64,000 bases of DNA from CAYZWU01 sp964482235 (GCA_964482235.1 CAYZWU010000014.1:1-64000); one strand, 5' to 3'. Shown: positions 37,517-46,005, counted from the stretch's first letter. Made by a program: numbers and translations. Notes: generated by a model not told the origin, from the sequence alone.

Positions 37517-38422
37517 ATGATCGAGATCATCAAGAAACCCGAACAGACCCTGGACGAAGTGAGGGCAGTGATTCTGGACAACTGCGACTCGCTGGAGGAG
37601 GAGATCGAGATCCTGGATACGGATCTTTCGCTCGACGAGGCAACGAGCGTCGACTTCCTCATGCGCGATGGGGACGGCAAGCCGGCCATCGTTCTTCTTG
37701 CGGAGGAGAGCGACGAGGAGACGGTGCTGGTGCACCGGATCCTGCAGATCGTCCAGAAGCTCAGAAAGAACCGCTTTCTCCTGGAGAAGATATACACGGA
37801 TCCCATGGTCTCCTTTGAAGGCACCCCCCGGATCTTTCTCCTGAAGAAGCAGATCTCGAACGAATTCGTGGAATGCCTGGGCTTGATGAAGGGTCTGGAT
37901 ATCACTGCCTGCGAGTACTCCTATCTCCGGCTCGAGGACCGCAACTACTTCACCCTGTCCCGCAAGGGGGAGGATGAGCCTGTCCGGGCCGTCCGCCTGA
38001 AGGGTGCCGGAGAGAAGGCTCTTCCCCGTCCGGACAAGGCGCCGGAGAAGGAGCCTGATGTCAAGGCTGTCGACCGCGTCCTCAAGGAGGAGGAGCCCGC
38101 CCCGGTCCGGGTCGAGAAGGAGAAGAAGGAAGAGAATCAGGGTGCGCGCTTCTTTGCCGACGCCAGAAAGAAGATCCTGAAGATCAGCGTCGACATCAAC
38201 GAGACCACGGACGGCAACCTGACGAGGTTCAAGATCAACAACGAGCCTCTCGCTTCCCTGGCCCTGAAGGATGACTTCTGCTACATCTTCCTCGGGAGCA
38301 AGACCGACAAGGCCATCAAGGTGGCCACGGAACGGCTGCTCAACGAGGCGTTGAACCAGGTCTACAAGCGCTACTTCAACCTCTTCAACAACAAGACCGC
38401 CCAGGAACTGTCCGGAATCTGA
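37517..38422 (+). CDS. Hypothetical protein, two-domain, possibly nuclease-like fold
   Basis: Protein of 301 residues with GGAGGAA before the ATG. Residues 1-150 alternate helices and strands, including VDFLMRDGDGKPAIVLLAEE and VHRILQIVQKLRKNRFLL. The strand-turn-strand around VDFLM..AIVLLA recalls the core of PD-(D/E)XK nucleases such as DUF91/NucS, but the E-x-K motif is missing, so no catalytic claim is made. A charged Lys/Glu-rich linker (about 165-210) leads to a C-terminal alpha/beta domain (KILKISVDINETTDGNLTRFKI). No family is recognised. It is the first gene of a plus-strand run toward nadC. Confidence 0.7.
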   Translation: MIEIIKKPEQTLDEVRAVILDNCDSLEEEIEILDTDLSLDEATSVDFLMRDGDGKPAIVLLAEESDEETVLVHRILQIVQKLRKNRFLLEKIYTDPMVSFEGTPRIFLLKKQISNEFVECLGLMKGLDITACEYSYLRLEDRNYFTLSRKGEDEPVRAVRLKGAGEKALPRPDKAPEKEPDVKAVDRVLKEEEPAPVRVEKEKKEENQGARFFADARKKILKISVDINETTDGNLTRFKINNEPLASLALKDDFCYIFLGSKTDKAIKVATERLLNEALNQVYKRYFNLFNNKTAQELSGI

Positions 38423-38517
38423 TCCCGCGGCGCCTGCTGGCCGTAACCTGCTGCGTTCCTGTCCGTCTCATTCTTCAGTTCGGTGCTGAAAATCAGTGAG
38501 ATTCGCGGGAGCGGACC

Positions 38518-38964
38518 ATGTTCAAGAAGAAGCGCGCCCCGGTCGAAGCGACGACGCTACTGATCGCCGTTATCCTGTTCCTTCTTCCCTTCGTGCGACG
38601 GATCGGCCGGGAACTCGACGCGGCTGTTGAGCCGGGAGGCTGGCAGCGGTATATTATCGACCTGAACAGCGCTGACGAGAGGCTGCTTCGCCTTCTCCCC
38701 GGTATCGGCCCCGTCGTGTCAAGGACCATGATCGAGTGGAGAATGCAGAACGGCCCGTTCTGCAGTGCAGACGATCTGATGGCGGTGCGCGGCATCGGTC
38801 CGGCACGGGCTGAAACAATCGTGCGCCATGCTGTTTTTATACCTTCGGAAAACAAATCCGGCCTGCCGGTGCGGCGGCAGGCGGCGGCCTGCGGCTCAGG
38901 GAGAACAAGTGGACGTGGATCAGATTGTCGCCCAGGCGTTGAAGGAGGATCTGGGGACGGGTGA
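38518..38964 (+). CDS. ComEA-like helix-hairpin-helix protein
   Basis: Small membrane protein of 148 residues. One hydrophobic helix at about 11-26 (TTLLIAVILFLLPFV) precedes a pair of helix-hairpin-helix motifs with classic ComEA sequence (IIDLNSADERLLRLLPGIGPV, then DLMAVRGIGPARAETIV). ComEA proteins bind double-stranded DNA outside the inner membrane during DNA uptake. No other competence gene is present. The last 19 codons overlap the start of nadC by 56 bases and are low in complexity, so the functional C-terminus probably ends near residue 110. Confidence 0.85.
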   Translation: MFKKKRAPVEATTLLIAVILFLLPFVRRIGRELDAAVEPGGWQRYIIDLNSADERLLRLLPGIGPVVSRTMIEWRMQNGPFCSADDLMAVRGIGPARAETIVRHAVFIPSENKSGLPVRRQAAACGSGRTSGRGSDCRPGVEGGSGDG

Positions 38965-39769
38965 CGTCACGGTGAGAGCCCTCGTCCCGCCCGATCTCGA
39001 GGGTGCGGCGGAGATCGTGGCCAAGGAAACGGGTGTCCTGGCCGGCGTGGAAACGGCTGCCCGGGTTTTCACTCTCAACGACGGGGCGACGAAGGTCGAG
39101 AGATGTCTCGAGGACGGCGCCGCCCTGGAAAAGGGCGATACGATCGTCAAGGTCCGGGGGCGGGTTGCCGCCCTGCTCGAATCGGAGCGCACGGCGCTCA
39201 ACTTCCTCCAGCACCTCTCGGGCGTGGCCACGAAGACGCAGCAGTACGTCAGGGCGGTGAAAGGCACGAGGGCCGTGATCCTGGACACGCGCAAGACCAC
39301 GCCCGGCCTGAGGATCATCGAGAAGGCAGCCGTTGCAGCGGGAGGGGGCGGCAACCACCGGATGGGGCTCTACGACATGGTCCTCGTCAAGGACAACCAT
39401 CTCGCCCTCCTTTCCATGGCCGATGAGCCGGCAGCCGTCGAGAAGGCGGTCCGGCTGGCCCGCGATCGCGTCCCCGACGGGATCGCCGTCGAGGTCGAGG
39501 TCTCGACCCGCGAGGGCGCTCTGGCGGCTGCACGGGCCGGGGCGCAGATGATTCTTCTCGACAACATGAACCTCGACGGCCTGGCCAGGACCGTCGAGGC
39601 GATTCACGGGGAGTTCGGGGAAAGCCGTCCGCTGCTGGAAGCATCGGGCGGCATCACGCGGCAGAGCGTGCGGGACGTGGCCCTGACAGGAGTGGACAGG
39701 ATCTCCGTGGGGGCCTTGACGCATTCGGTCAAGGCTCTCGACATTGCAATGTACATGAGCATCGGGTAA
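38909..39769 (+). CDS. nadC: Quinolinate phosphoribosyltransferase (decarboxylating)
   Basis: Makes nicotinate mononucleotide from quinolinate and PRPP in de novo NAD synthesis. Protein of 286 residues from the GTG at 38909, which has AGGGAG six bases upstream. It has the family features DLGTGDVTVRALVP, a TALNFLQHLSGVAT segment, DTRKTTPGLR, GGGGNHRMGLYDMVLVKDNH and ISVGALTHSVKALDI. nadE at 52.7 kb supplies the final NAD step. A longer in-frame ORF from 38828 has no supporting ribosome site. Confidence 0.97.
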   Translation: MDVDQIVAQALKEDLGTGDVTVRALVPPDLEGAAEIVAKETGVLAGVETAARVFTLNDGATKVERCLEDGAALEKGDTIVKVRGRVAALLESERTALNFLQHLSGVATKTQQYVRAVKGTRAVILDTRKTTPGLRIIEKAAVAAGGGGNHRMGLYDMVLVKDNHLALLSMADEPAAVEKAVRLARDRVPDGIAVEVEVSTREGALAAARAGAQMILLDNMNLDGLARTVEAIHGEFGESRPLLEASGGITRQSVRDVALTGVDRISVGALTHSVKALDIAMYMSIG

Positions 39770-39820
39770 TAATCTGAAGTCGATCGTTCCGGGTCCGTCG
39801 TTTCCGTTGGGTCGAGTCAT

Positions 39821-40258
39821 ATGAGTGATGAACACCTGGCAGTGAAGTTCAGGCTCAATCCTCCCGTGGGGCCGAGATGCATCCGGTCCATCCGCAAGAC
39901 GCTCTGCTATCTCACCGGGCAGTGGGAATACCCCTCCGATATCAGCGACAACATCGGGCTGGCGGCCAGCGAGGCGATCAACAACGCCAGGGAGCACGCC
40001 TCGCAGGAGGGAGCCGTCATCGAGGTCACCTGCCGCATCGCGCTTGCCGAGATCAAGATGGTGATCGAGGACAAGGGCAGCGGCACGGCAGATCCCGGTG
40101 CCGTGCGCCGCTGCTTCGACAGCAGCACCGATGCGCCGAGACCCGATTCGGAGCGGGGCCGCGGCTTCTTCCTGATGCGGTCCCTCATGGATGAAGTGTC
40201 CCTGAGCCACAATGCACACGGAGGAGTTCGAATCACGATGATCAAGAGGGTTCCATGA
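39821..40258 (+). CDS. RsbW-like anti-sigma/serine kinase (HATPase)
   Basis: GHKL-fold ATPase of 145 residues without sensor or dimerisation domain, as in RsbW/SpoIIAB. It shows the N box in EAINNAREHA, the G1 box in MVIEDKGSG and the G2 region in RGRGFFLMRSLMDEV. Such proteins bind a sigma factor or an STAS antagonist and phosphorylate it. No STAS gene is next to it. The SpoIIE-type protein at 60.9 kb and the two sigma factors are possible partners in this window. The stop overlaps the vanZ-like ATG in an ATGA. Confidence 0.88.
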   Translation: MSDEHLAVKFRLNPPVGPRCIRSIRKTLCYLTGQWEYPSDISDNIGLAASEAINNAREHASQEGAVIEVTCRIALAEIKMVIEDKGSGTADPGAVRRCFDSSTDAPRPDSERGRGFFLMRSLMDEVSLSHNAHGGVRITMIKRVP

Positions 40259-40740
40259 TTCGAAGGTGTCTCCTCTGGTTCCTCTCCCTGAACCGCTTCG
40301 TGCAACTTTTCCTGATCCTGGTCTACATGGCGGTGATCTATCTCCTGTCCGCCATCCAGATCGATATCGACAAGGAAACCCCCTACATCCTGGAAGTGCT
40401 CACGAACCTCTGCCATGTTCCGCTCTTCATGGGGCTTGCCATGCTTCTTTTGCCCTTTGTCCGGACTTTTTTCGATCGCGACGAGGAGCGGCACTTTTCT
40501 CCCTGGTCTCTGGTTTTCGTGGTTCTTTTCACGGTGGTCTTCGGGATCACCGACGAGTGGCACCAGTCCTACACCGGCCGGTCGAGCACCGTCCTGGACG
40601 TGGTCTCCGATCTGATCGGCGGCATCTGGGGGGTTCTTGTCTGGGGCTTTTTCGTGGACAGGAGGCCGACGCCCACCCTGTTCGCCGTGACCTGTTGTGT
40701 CCTGACCGTCCTTTCTCTCTGTGCAGCCATGCTCCAGTAG
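40255..40740 (+). CDS. VanZ-like membrane protein
   Basis: Membrane protein of 161 residues with four helices. It carries the VanZ family motif FGITDEWHQSYTGRSSTVLDVVSD and an upstream helix with LCHVPLFMGLAMLLLPF. VanZ proteins include the low-level teicoplanin resistance determinant, but most are of unknown role. Translationally coupled to the RsbW-like gene and 16 bases from purB, it looks like a passenger in the same transcript. Confidence 0.9.
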   Translation: MIRRCLLWFLSLNRFVQLFLILVYMAVIYLLSAIQIDIDKETPYILEVLTNLCHVPLFMGLAMLLLPFVRTFFDRDEERHFSPWSLVFVVLFTVVFGITDEWHQSYTGRSSTVLDVVSDLIGGIWGVLVWGFFVDRRPTPTLFAVTCCVLTVLSLCAAMLQ

Positions 40741-40756
40741 CTATTCGAGGTGGATC

Positions 40757-42214
40757 ATGTCCAAAGACAATGAGCGACGTTCCCTTTACTCTTCTCCCCT
40801 GGTGGCGCGCTACGCTTCCAGGGAGATGCTGGAGGTCTTCTCCGAGCAGCGGAAGATTTCCACATGGCGCCTTCTCTGGACGGAGCTGGCCCAGGCGCAG
40901 TGCGAGCTGGGCCTGCCGGTCACCGAGGAGCAGGTGAATGCCATGCGGCGGTCGATTTCCGATATCGATTTCGAGGATGCCGCGGAGGAGGAGCGCCGCA
41001 TCCGCCACGACGTGATGGCTCATATCCGGACCTTCGCGAAGGCGTGCCCGGAGGCGGCCGGGGTTATCCACCTCGGAGCGACCTCCTGCTTCGTGGCCGA
41101 CAACACCGATCTGATCATGTTCCGCGACGGTTGCCGCCTCGTTCGAGCCGGTCTCGTGAACCTGATCGCCGCTCTGGCCCGCTTCGCCGAGGAGCATGCC
41201 GGTCTGCCGGCACTCGCCTACACCCATTTCCAGCCGGCCCAGCTGACCACGGTGGGGAAGAGAGCCTGTCTCTGGCTTCATGATGTCATGATGGATCTCG
41301 ACGACCTGGAGCATTTCCTGGCAACCCTCGGATTCCGGGGCGTCAAGGGGACGACGGGCACCCAGGCTTCGTTCCTCAAGCTCTTCGACGGGGATCACGA
41401 GAAGGTCAAGGAGCTCGACAGGAGGGTGACGGAGAGCCTCGGTTTCTCCTTCTCCTATCCCGTGACGGGACAGACCTGTCCGCGGAAGATCGATGCCAGG
41501 CTGCTCAACATCCTGGCCGGCATCGCGGTCTCTGCGTCGAAGTTCGCCGGCGATATGCGGCTTCTGGCTCACGAGAGGGAGCTGGAAGAGCCCTTCGAGA
41601 AGGAGCAGGTCGGCTCGTCGGCCATGGCGTACAAGCGCAACCCGATGCGAAGCGAGCGCATCTCCTCGCTCGCCAGGGTTGTGATCACCTTGGCATCCAA
41701 TCCCCTGCACACGGCGGCCAGCCAGTGGCTCGAGAGGACGCTCGATGACTCGGCCGGCCGGCGGATCGTGATCCCCGAGGCGTTCCTGGGCGTCGATGCC
41801 ATTCTTTCTCTCTTCAGGAACGTGGCGTCGGGGCTCGTGGTCAATCCCGGGGTGATCCTGGCCAATGCATCCGCTGAGATCGACAGCATGGCGACGGAGA
41901 ACATCCTCATGGCGGCGGTCAAGGCCGGAGGCGACCGTCAGGAGCTTCACGAGAGGATCCGGGTCCATTCCAGGGCGGCGGCCCGGGAGCAGAAGGAGAC
42001 CGGCCGGCCGAGCGATCTTCTCGACCGGATCCAGGGGGATGAGGCGTTCACCGGCATCATCGGGAAGATCGATCTCGAGACGATTCGCGATCCGGCGCTC
42101 TACGTGGGGCGCGCTCCGGAACAGGTTCATGAGTTTCTCGATGAGATCGTCAAGCCTGCCTTGGTGAAGAGACGCGATCTCCTCTCCGCCGGCGGCGGGG
42201 AGCTCAGGGTATGA
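40757..42214 (+). CDS. purB: Adenylosuccinate lyase
   Basis: Cleaves SAICAR and adenylosuccinate in purine synthesis. Protein of 485 residues from the ATG at 40757 (GAGGTGG upstream). It shows the fumarase-superfamily motifs HLGATSCFVADNTD, HFQPAQLTTVGKR, RGVKGTTGTQASFLKLF and the signature GSSAMAYKRNPMRSER with the catalytic Ser loop. The length and sequence are closer to the longer, human-like purB form than to the B. subtilis 430-residue form. Confidence 0.96.
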   Translation: MSKDNERRSLYSSPLVARYASREMLEVFSEQRKISTWRLLWTELAQAQCELGLPVTEEQVNAMRRSISDIDFEDAAEEERRIRHDVMAHIRTFAKACPEAAGVIHLGATSCFVADNTDLIMFRDGCRLVRAGLVNLIAALARFAEEHAGLPALAYTHFQPAQLTTVGKRACLWLHDVMMDLDDLEHFLATLGFRGVKGTTGTQASFLKLFDGDHEKVKELDRRVTESLGFSFSYPVTGQTCPRKIDARLLNILAGIAVSASKFAGDMRLLAHERELEEPFEKEQVGSSAMAYKRNPMRSERISSLARVVITLASNPLHTAASQWLERTLDDSAGRRIVIPEAFLGVDAILSLFRNVASGLVVNPGVILANASAEIDSMATENILMAAVKAGGDRQELHERIRVHSRAAAREQKETGRPSDLLDRIQGDEAFTGIIGKIDLETIRDPALYVGRAPEQVHEFLDEIVKPALVKRRDLLSAGGGELRV

Positions 42215-42220
42215 TGAGCA

Positions 42221-42257
42221 CGGCCCGCCTTTCCTGCCGGGCAGGAGAGGCGGGCCG
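42221..42257. terminator. Strong convergent hairpin
   Basis: An 18-bp stem with one mismatch (42221-42238 with 42240-42257) and an almost absent loop lies between the convergent purB and PDZ genes. It has no U-tract on either strand, so it may act as a pause or 3'-end stabiliser rather than a standard terminator. Confidence 0.55.
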
Positions 42258-42307
42258 ATTTCAGCGTTCTCTCTGTTACTTTCTTTTGAAGACGATCTCA
42301 AGCCCGT

Positions 42308-44524
42308 TTACGGCTTGATGTCGGAGTCGTCCTTTTTTCCCTTCTTGCACTTCTTTTCACACTCGTTGCCGCACTCGATGATGACCTCGCTGTCGCACTT
42401 CTTCTGACAGTCCTTCTCACAATCGCTCTGGCACTCGATGATGACCTCGCCTTCGCAGGTGATCTGGGGATGGCTGCCGCAATCGCCGCAGCCTTTCTCC
42501 TTGCCGATGCCGGCCGGGTTCATGACGTGGATGCCGTCGAGATCGATGGTGAAGGACTTTCCTTCGCCCTTGCCGCCCAGGATCATGACCTTGCCCTGGC
42601 CTTCGCCCGGCTTGCCGCACTTCATCACGCTGTAACCTTTCTTTCCGGCGGAGAAGTACTCGATCAGCTCATCGCCGACCCGCAAGTTTCCCTTTTCAGG
42701 GCAGCAGGAGTCCATGGAGTCGCCATGCCAGTGGAGGTCGTGCTCGTCGGCCAGCATCTCGATGCAGAATTCTTCCTCATGGCAGTCGCCGCCGCAGCCG
42801 GAGTGACCGTGAACGTCGCCGTGGCAGTCGCCGCCGCAGCCGGACTGGCCGTGAACGTCGCCGTGGCAGTCGCCGCCGCAGCCGGAGTGACCGCGAACGT
42901 NNNNNNNNNNNNNNNNNNNNNNNNNNNNNNNNNNNNNNNNNNNNNNNNNNNNNNNNNNNNNNNNNNNNNNNNNNNNNNNNNNNNNNNNNNNNNNNNNNNN
43001 GCCGTGGCAGTCGCCGCCGCAGCCGGAGTGACCGCGAACGTTGCCGTGGCAGTCGCCGCCGCAGCCGGAGTGACCGCGAACATTGCCGTGGCTGCTGCAT
43101 CCCTGCTGGCCGTGAACTCTCCACTGGCCTCGCGGAGCGTTCCAGGCACCGTGCCCTCCGTGGTGGTAGGAGAAGCCGCGGGGGGCGCACTGGCAGCTGT
43201 TGCCCCTGAACTGATTCCAGCGGGGCATTCCGCGCATCTGACGCATGGGGGCGCGGCGCACCCTGAAAGCCCTCTTCTGGGTCTTCGGAGCATTGCAGTT
43301 CGGGCAGCACTGGGACTGCTTCATGCGGACCTGCTTCTTCCTGGTCTTGCCGCAGTCGCAGTTCTTGCCGCAGGAGCTTTTCTCCTCGCAGCTCTTCTCG
43401 AGGAAGAGGGCATGGGGGCCTTCCTTGCCGATCTTTTTCGTGATGATGTCGATGTCCTCGTGGCACTCCTCGCCGTCACCGACGACCATGATCTTCATCA
43501 GACCCTTGCCGCCGGGAACCTCGAACTCGCGGGTCACGATTCTGGGCTTGTGACCCACGTCCGGTTTCCGCAGGACCATGACCTTCCTGTTCTTGTCAGG
43601 CGATCCCAGCTCCTTCAGCTTCATGATGCCGTGATGATCATCCGTGTTGAAATGGAACTCGTGGGCTTCGTGCGCCTCGTGGATCTCTTCGTCGAACATG
43701 AACTCGACCAGCTTGGGCTCGTCGCCCTCGGCGAAGATCTTGTCGTACGAGGCGGTCTTCATCTTCGTTTTCATCAGCTTGCCGCCCCTGAGGAGCTTCA
43801 CCACCAGGCCCTTGCCCGGCTTGGTGGAGGAGACGACCTTGGCGAGCTTATCGATGGTCTCGATCTCCTTGCCGTTGATGGAGAGGATCTGGTCGCCGTT
43901 CATGATCCCGGCCTTGTGCGCCGGTCCGCCGTCGATCACGCCGGTGATCAGGACGGCCATGTTCGCCTTGCCGATATGAACGCCGATGCACGACTTCGGC
44001 TGGCCGTGGGCCTCTTTCAGCTCCATGAGCAGCTTTTCGTTCGCCTTCTTCATCTTCACGATATCGCTCTTGCCGAGGGCGATCGCGACGCGGTCCTCGT
44101 ACTTCACGGTCGGCTCGGCCTCGACGATCTCGATTACCTCCTCGATCTCGACCGATTCCTCGGGTTCGGGAGCGGGAACCTCCCTCTTGGCCAGGGTCAC
44201 CTTCAGGGTGACCTTGGAGTCGCCGCGAGCGACCTGGATCGCCGCTTCGGCGCCTGCCTTGGACTTCATCAGGCAGTTGATCAGGTCGTTCCTGCTCTTG
44301 ATCGGCTGGTCGTTGAACGAGATGATCCTGTCCCCGGCCTGGAAGCCGGCTTTCAGTGCAGGGGAGCCGTCGACGCAATCTCTGACTACGGCACCCGAAT
44401 CACCTTCGTCGTCGGCGAGATAAACGCCGAGAAACCCGCCGCCCTCGTCTGCTGACAGGGCGTCAGGTGCTGCGATCAGGGCGAAAAGCCCAAGACAAAG
44501 GAATGAAATTAGGTTCTTGATCAT
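42308..44524 (-). CDS. Secreted tandem-PDZ protein with Cys/His-rich repeats, interrupted by an assembly gap
   Basis: Exported protein of at least 738 residues. A signal peptide covers 1-24. Two PDZ domains follow (about 30-105, GAVVRDCVDGSPALKAGFQAGD; about 170-250, ITGVIDGGPAHKAGIMNGDQI). A basic, Cys-rich linker (CGKNCDCGKTRKK, CCPNCNAPKT) comes next. Then there is a tandem array of a 14-residue unit (VRGHSGCGGDCHGN or D-VHG variants), with at least five copies around 42780-43090. A C-terminal tandem has two EVIIEC..C..C..KC units. No protease catalytic triad is present, so this is not a HtrA enzyme. The repeats look like metal-binding sites. The 100-N gap falls inside the repeat array, so copy number is unknown. 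Confidence 0.85.
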   Translation of the reverse strand: MIKNLISFLCLGLFALIAAPDALSADEGGGFLGVYLADDEGDSGAVVRDCVDGSPALKAGFQAGDRIISFNDQPIKSRNDLINCLMKSKAGAEAAIQVARGDSKVTLKVTLAKREVPAPEPEESVEIEEVIEIVEAEPTVKYEDRVAIALGKSDIVKMKKANEKLLMELKEAHGQPKSCIGVHIGKANMAVLITGVIDGGPAHKAGIMNGDQILSINGKEIETIDKLAKVVSSTKPGKGLVVKLLRGGKLMKTKMKTASYDKIFAEGDEPKLVEFMFDEEIHEAHEAHEFHFNTDDHHGIMKLKELGSPDKNRKVMVLRKPDVGHKPRIVTREFEVPGGKGLMKIMVVGDGEECHEDIDIITKKIGKEGPHALFLEKSCEEKSSCGKNCDCGKTRKKQVRMKQSQCCPNCNAPKTQKRAFRVRRAPMRQMRGMPRWNQFRGNSCQCAPRGFSYHHGGHGAWNAPRGQWRVHGQQGCSSHGNVRGHSGCGGDCHGNVRGHSGCGGDCHGXXXXXXXXXXXXXXXXXXXXXXXXXXXXXXXXXXVRGHSGCGGDCHGDVHGQSGCGGDCHGDVHGHSGCGGDCHEEEFCIEMLADEHDLHWHGDSMDSCCPEKGNLRVGDELIEYFSAGKKGYSVMKCGKPGEGQGKVMILGGKGEGKSFTIDLDGIHVMNPAGIGKEKGCGDCGSHPQITCEGEVIIECQSDCEKDCQKKCDSEVIIECGNECEKKCKKGKKDDSDIKP
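42780..43090 (-). repeat. 42-bp in-frame tandem repeat
   Basis: A 42-bp unit encoding the 14-residue Cys/His repeat of the PDZ protein. At least five copies are visible on the two sides of the gap at 42901-43000. Near-identical copies explain the failed assembly. The units are contiguous, so this is not a CRISPR array. Confidence 0.85.
42901..43000. other. Assembly gap (100 N) in a tandem repeat
   Basis: Exactly 100 undetermined bases inside the 42-bp repeat array. The reading frame happens to continue across it, but the number of repeat units is not known. Confidence 0.99.
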
Positions 44525-44754
44525 CGTGTTCGCTCCTTCCAGGTATTGAGGACGGTGCCAGTTTTGAATATCGTTTCAGTGGTCTATTCAATATCGACAG
44601 GAATACAGTTAAATACCTATTCTCACAACAGTATGTTGGAGAAATCTGAGAACAAGTTGCGGACGTTCCCTGTTTCCCTACCAGGCCATGCCGGTTTACG
44701 GCGGGCGGCCTGCGGGATCTCGTGCGGAAGGCCCATTCCCGGAAGGTTCCTCTG
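44525..44754. other. Divergent intergenic region
   Basis: AT-rich spacer between the PDZ gene (minus) and the TIM-barrel gene (plus). It must contain both promoters. Several weak boxes are possible on the minus strand, such as TTGTGA and TATTCC, but none is clear. Confidence 0.4.
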
Positions 44755-45681
44755 ATGCATATTCGTTTTCGTAGCAGGGTGTTGGGATTCTCGACCGCGT
44801 TCCTCGGCCCGGACAGGGGCCGTGGCGCGGCGATCGTGAGGGCCGCCCGGGCGCTCGGCCTGCAGAGGATCGAGCTTAGCGCGAACCTGGCGGGCGATCC
44901 TCCGGCCGAGCTTGTCCGGCTCTTCCGTACCGAGGGGCTCGCCGTGGACTCGGTGCACAACGTCTACACGTCTACCGGCGGCGACGAGAGGTATCTCCGG
45001 GCCGATTCCCTGGCCGATCCGAGGCCCGAAGAGGCCGAGGAGGCGTTCCGGCTCACCGTGGAGACGGCACGGTCGGCCAGAGCCCTGAAAGCGCCCTGCG
45101 TGGTTCTCCATGGCGGCCGGATTCGCGACGCCTCCCTCGAGGAGATCGCCAAGCAGGTGAAAGCGATCCACGAGAAGGAGGGGATTAATGACGAGGTTCG
45201 CCGGCTCCTCGATTCGGGCAGAAGGAAGATCGAACCGCAGCTCGAGGCCTATCTCGATCGCCTGATTCGAAGGCTGCACGCCCTTCTCAGGGCAGAGCCG
45301 GAAGTTACTTTTTGTCTGGAAACGCGTTACAACTTTTTCGAAGGTCCGGATCTCCAGTCGATGGAGTTCGTTTTCGAGGATCTGAAGGACCAGAGGCTGA
45401 AGTACTGGCACGACACGGGACACTGCCACGCCCAGGAGGTCCTGGGGCTGGCCACCCAGGAGCAGTGGCTCGACAGGTTTGCCGGGCGCATGGCCGGTGT
45501 TCACCTCCATGATGCCGTGGGGCTGGACGACCACCTCCCGCCCGGATCAGGGGAAATCGATTTCAGGAAGGTCCTGGAAGCCCTGCCGGACGACGCCCTG
45601 GCCGTCGTGGAGGTGGCCCCGGGATTCAGCGCGTCCGAGGTGAAGATGGGGATCGAGGAACTCAGGGCCATGGGGTTCTGA
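44755..45681 (+). CDS. Sugar phosphate isomerase/epimerase-like TIM-barrel protein
   Basis: Protein of 308 residues of the xylose-isomerase-like/AP-endonuclease 2 superfamily. The ATG at 44755 follows GGAAGG. It shows strand-end motifs of the barrel: RIELSANL, VVLHGGRI (metal-site His), TFCLETRYN (Glu), WHDTGHCHAQEVLGL (Asp and His) and GVHLHDAVGLDDHLPPGSGEIDF (His and Glu). These give a complete metal-binding set. The substrate is unknown. Located just upstream of tRNA-Gly. Confidence 0.85.
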   Translation: MHIRFRSRVLGFSTAFLGPDRGRGAAIVRAARALGLQRIELSANLAGDPPAELVRLFRTEGLAVDSVHNVYTSTGGDERYLRADSLADPRPEEAEEAFRLTVETARSARALKAPCVVLHGGRIRDASLEEIAKQVKAIHEKEGINDEVRRLLDSGRRKIEPQLEAYLDRLIRRLHALLRAEPEVTFCLETRYNFFEGPDLQSMEFVFEDLKDQRLKYWHDTGHCHAQEVLGLATQEQWLDRFAGRMAGVHLHDAVGLDDHLPPGSGEIDFRKVLEALPDDALAVVEVAPGFSASEVKMGIEELRAMGF

Positions 45682-45690
45682 AAATAGGAT

Positions 45691-45718
45691 TTGACATCCC
45701 GAGAGGATATGATAATTT
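45691..45718 (+). promoter_or_regulatory. tRNA promoter
   Basis: A perfect TTGACA at 45691-45696 and TAATTT at 45713-45718 with a 16-base spacer lie about 20 bases before the tRNA. An overlapping GATAAT at 45711 is an alternative -10 box with a short spacer. Confidence 0.55.
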
Positions 45719-45736
45719 TCCCTTCCTCATGACAAC

Positions 45737-45811
45737 GCGGGTGTAGCTCAGTGGTAGAGCACAACGTTGCCAACGTTGTTGTCGAGGGTTCAATTCCCTT
45801 CACCCGCTCCA
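45737..45811 (+). tRNA. tRNA-Gly (anticodon GCC), CCA encoded
   Basis: Cloverleaf found by eye: acceptor GCGGGTG paired with CACCCGC, D-arm with AGCTCAGTGGTAGAGC, anticodon stem CAACG/CGTTG around loop TTGCCAA, T-arm GAGGGTTCAATTCCCTTC, discriminator T and encoded CCA at 45809-45811. Confidence 0.97.
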
Positions 45812-45839
45812 GAAACAACCGGCCAGGGAGCCGGATCAG

Positions 45840-45871
45840 GACGGGCGCTCGAAAGCGGCCCGTCTTTTTTT
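45840..45871 (+). terminator. Rho-independent terminator after tRNA-Gly
   Basis: GACGGGC-GCT pairs with AGC-GGCCCGTC (one bulged base) around a CGAA tetraloop, followed by seven T. Confidence 0.8.
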
Positions 45872-46005
45872 GTGTCATCGGAAAAGGCCGCGTCCTTACC
45901 GGCATGGCGCACTTGATTTTTACCTCTCCCCTTCACTAATATATTTTTTTCGAAACGAGCCCTCCGATACGGCGAGGCTGCGGAAGATCCGGGGAGAAAA
46001 CTTCC

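Noticed and set aside
38509..38964. Full competence locus
   Set aside because: Only a ComEA-like HHH protein is present; comEC, pil or dprA genes are not seen nearby.
42780..43090. Possible CRISPR array
   Set aside because: The repeats are 42 bp, in frame and contiguous, with no spacers between them and no cas genes. They encode the Cys/His units.
42470..44455. Plus-strand frame opposite the PDZ protein
   Set aside because: Ala/Val-rich low-complexity translation with the repeat read backwards. The minus strand has the signal peptide and PDZ domains.
42308..44524. HtrA/DegP protease
   Set aside because: Two PDZ domains but no trypsin-like His-Asp-Ser domain.
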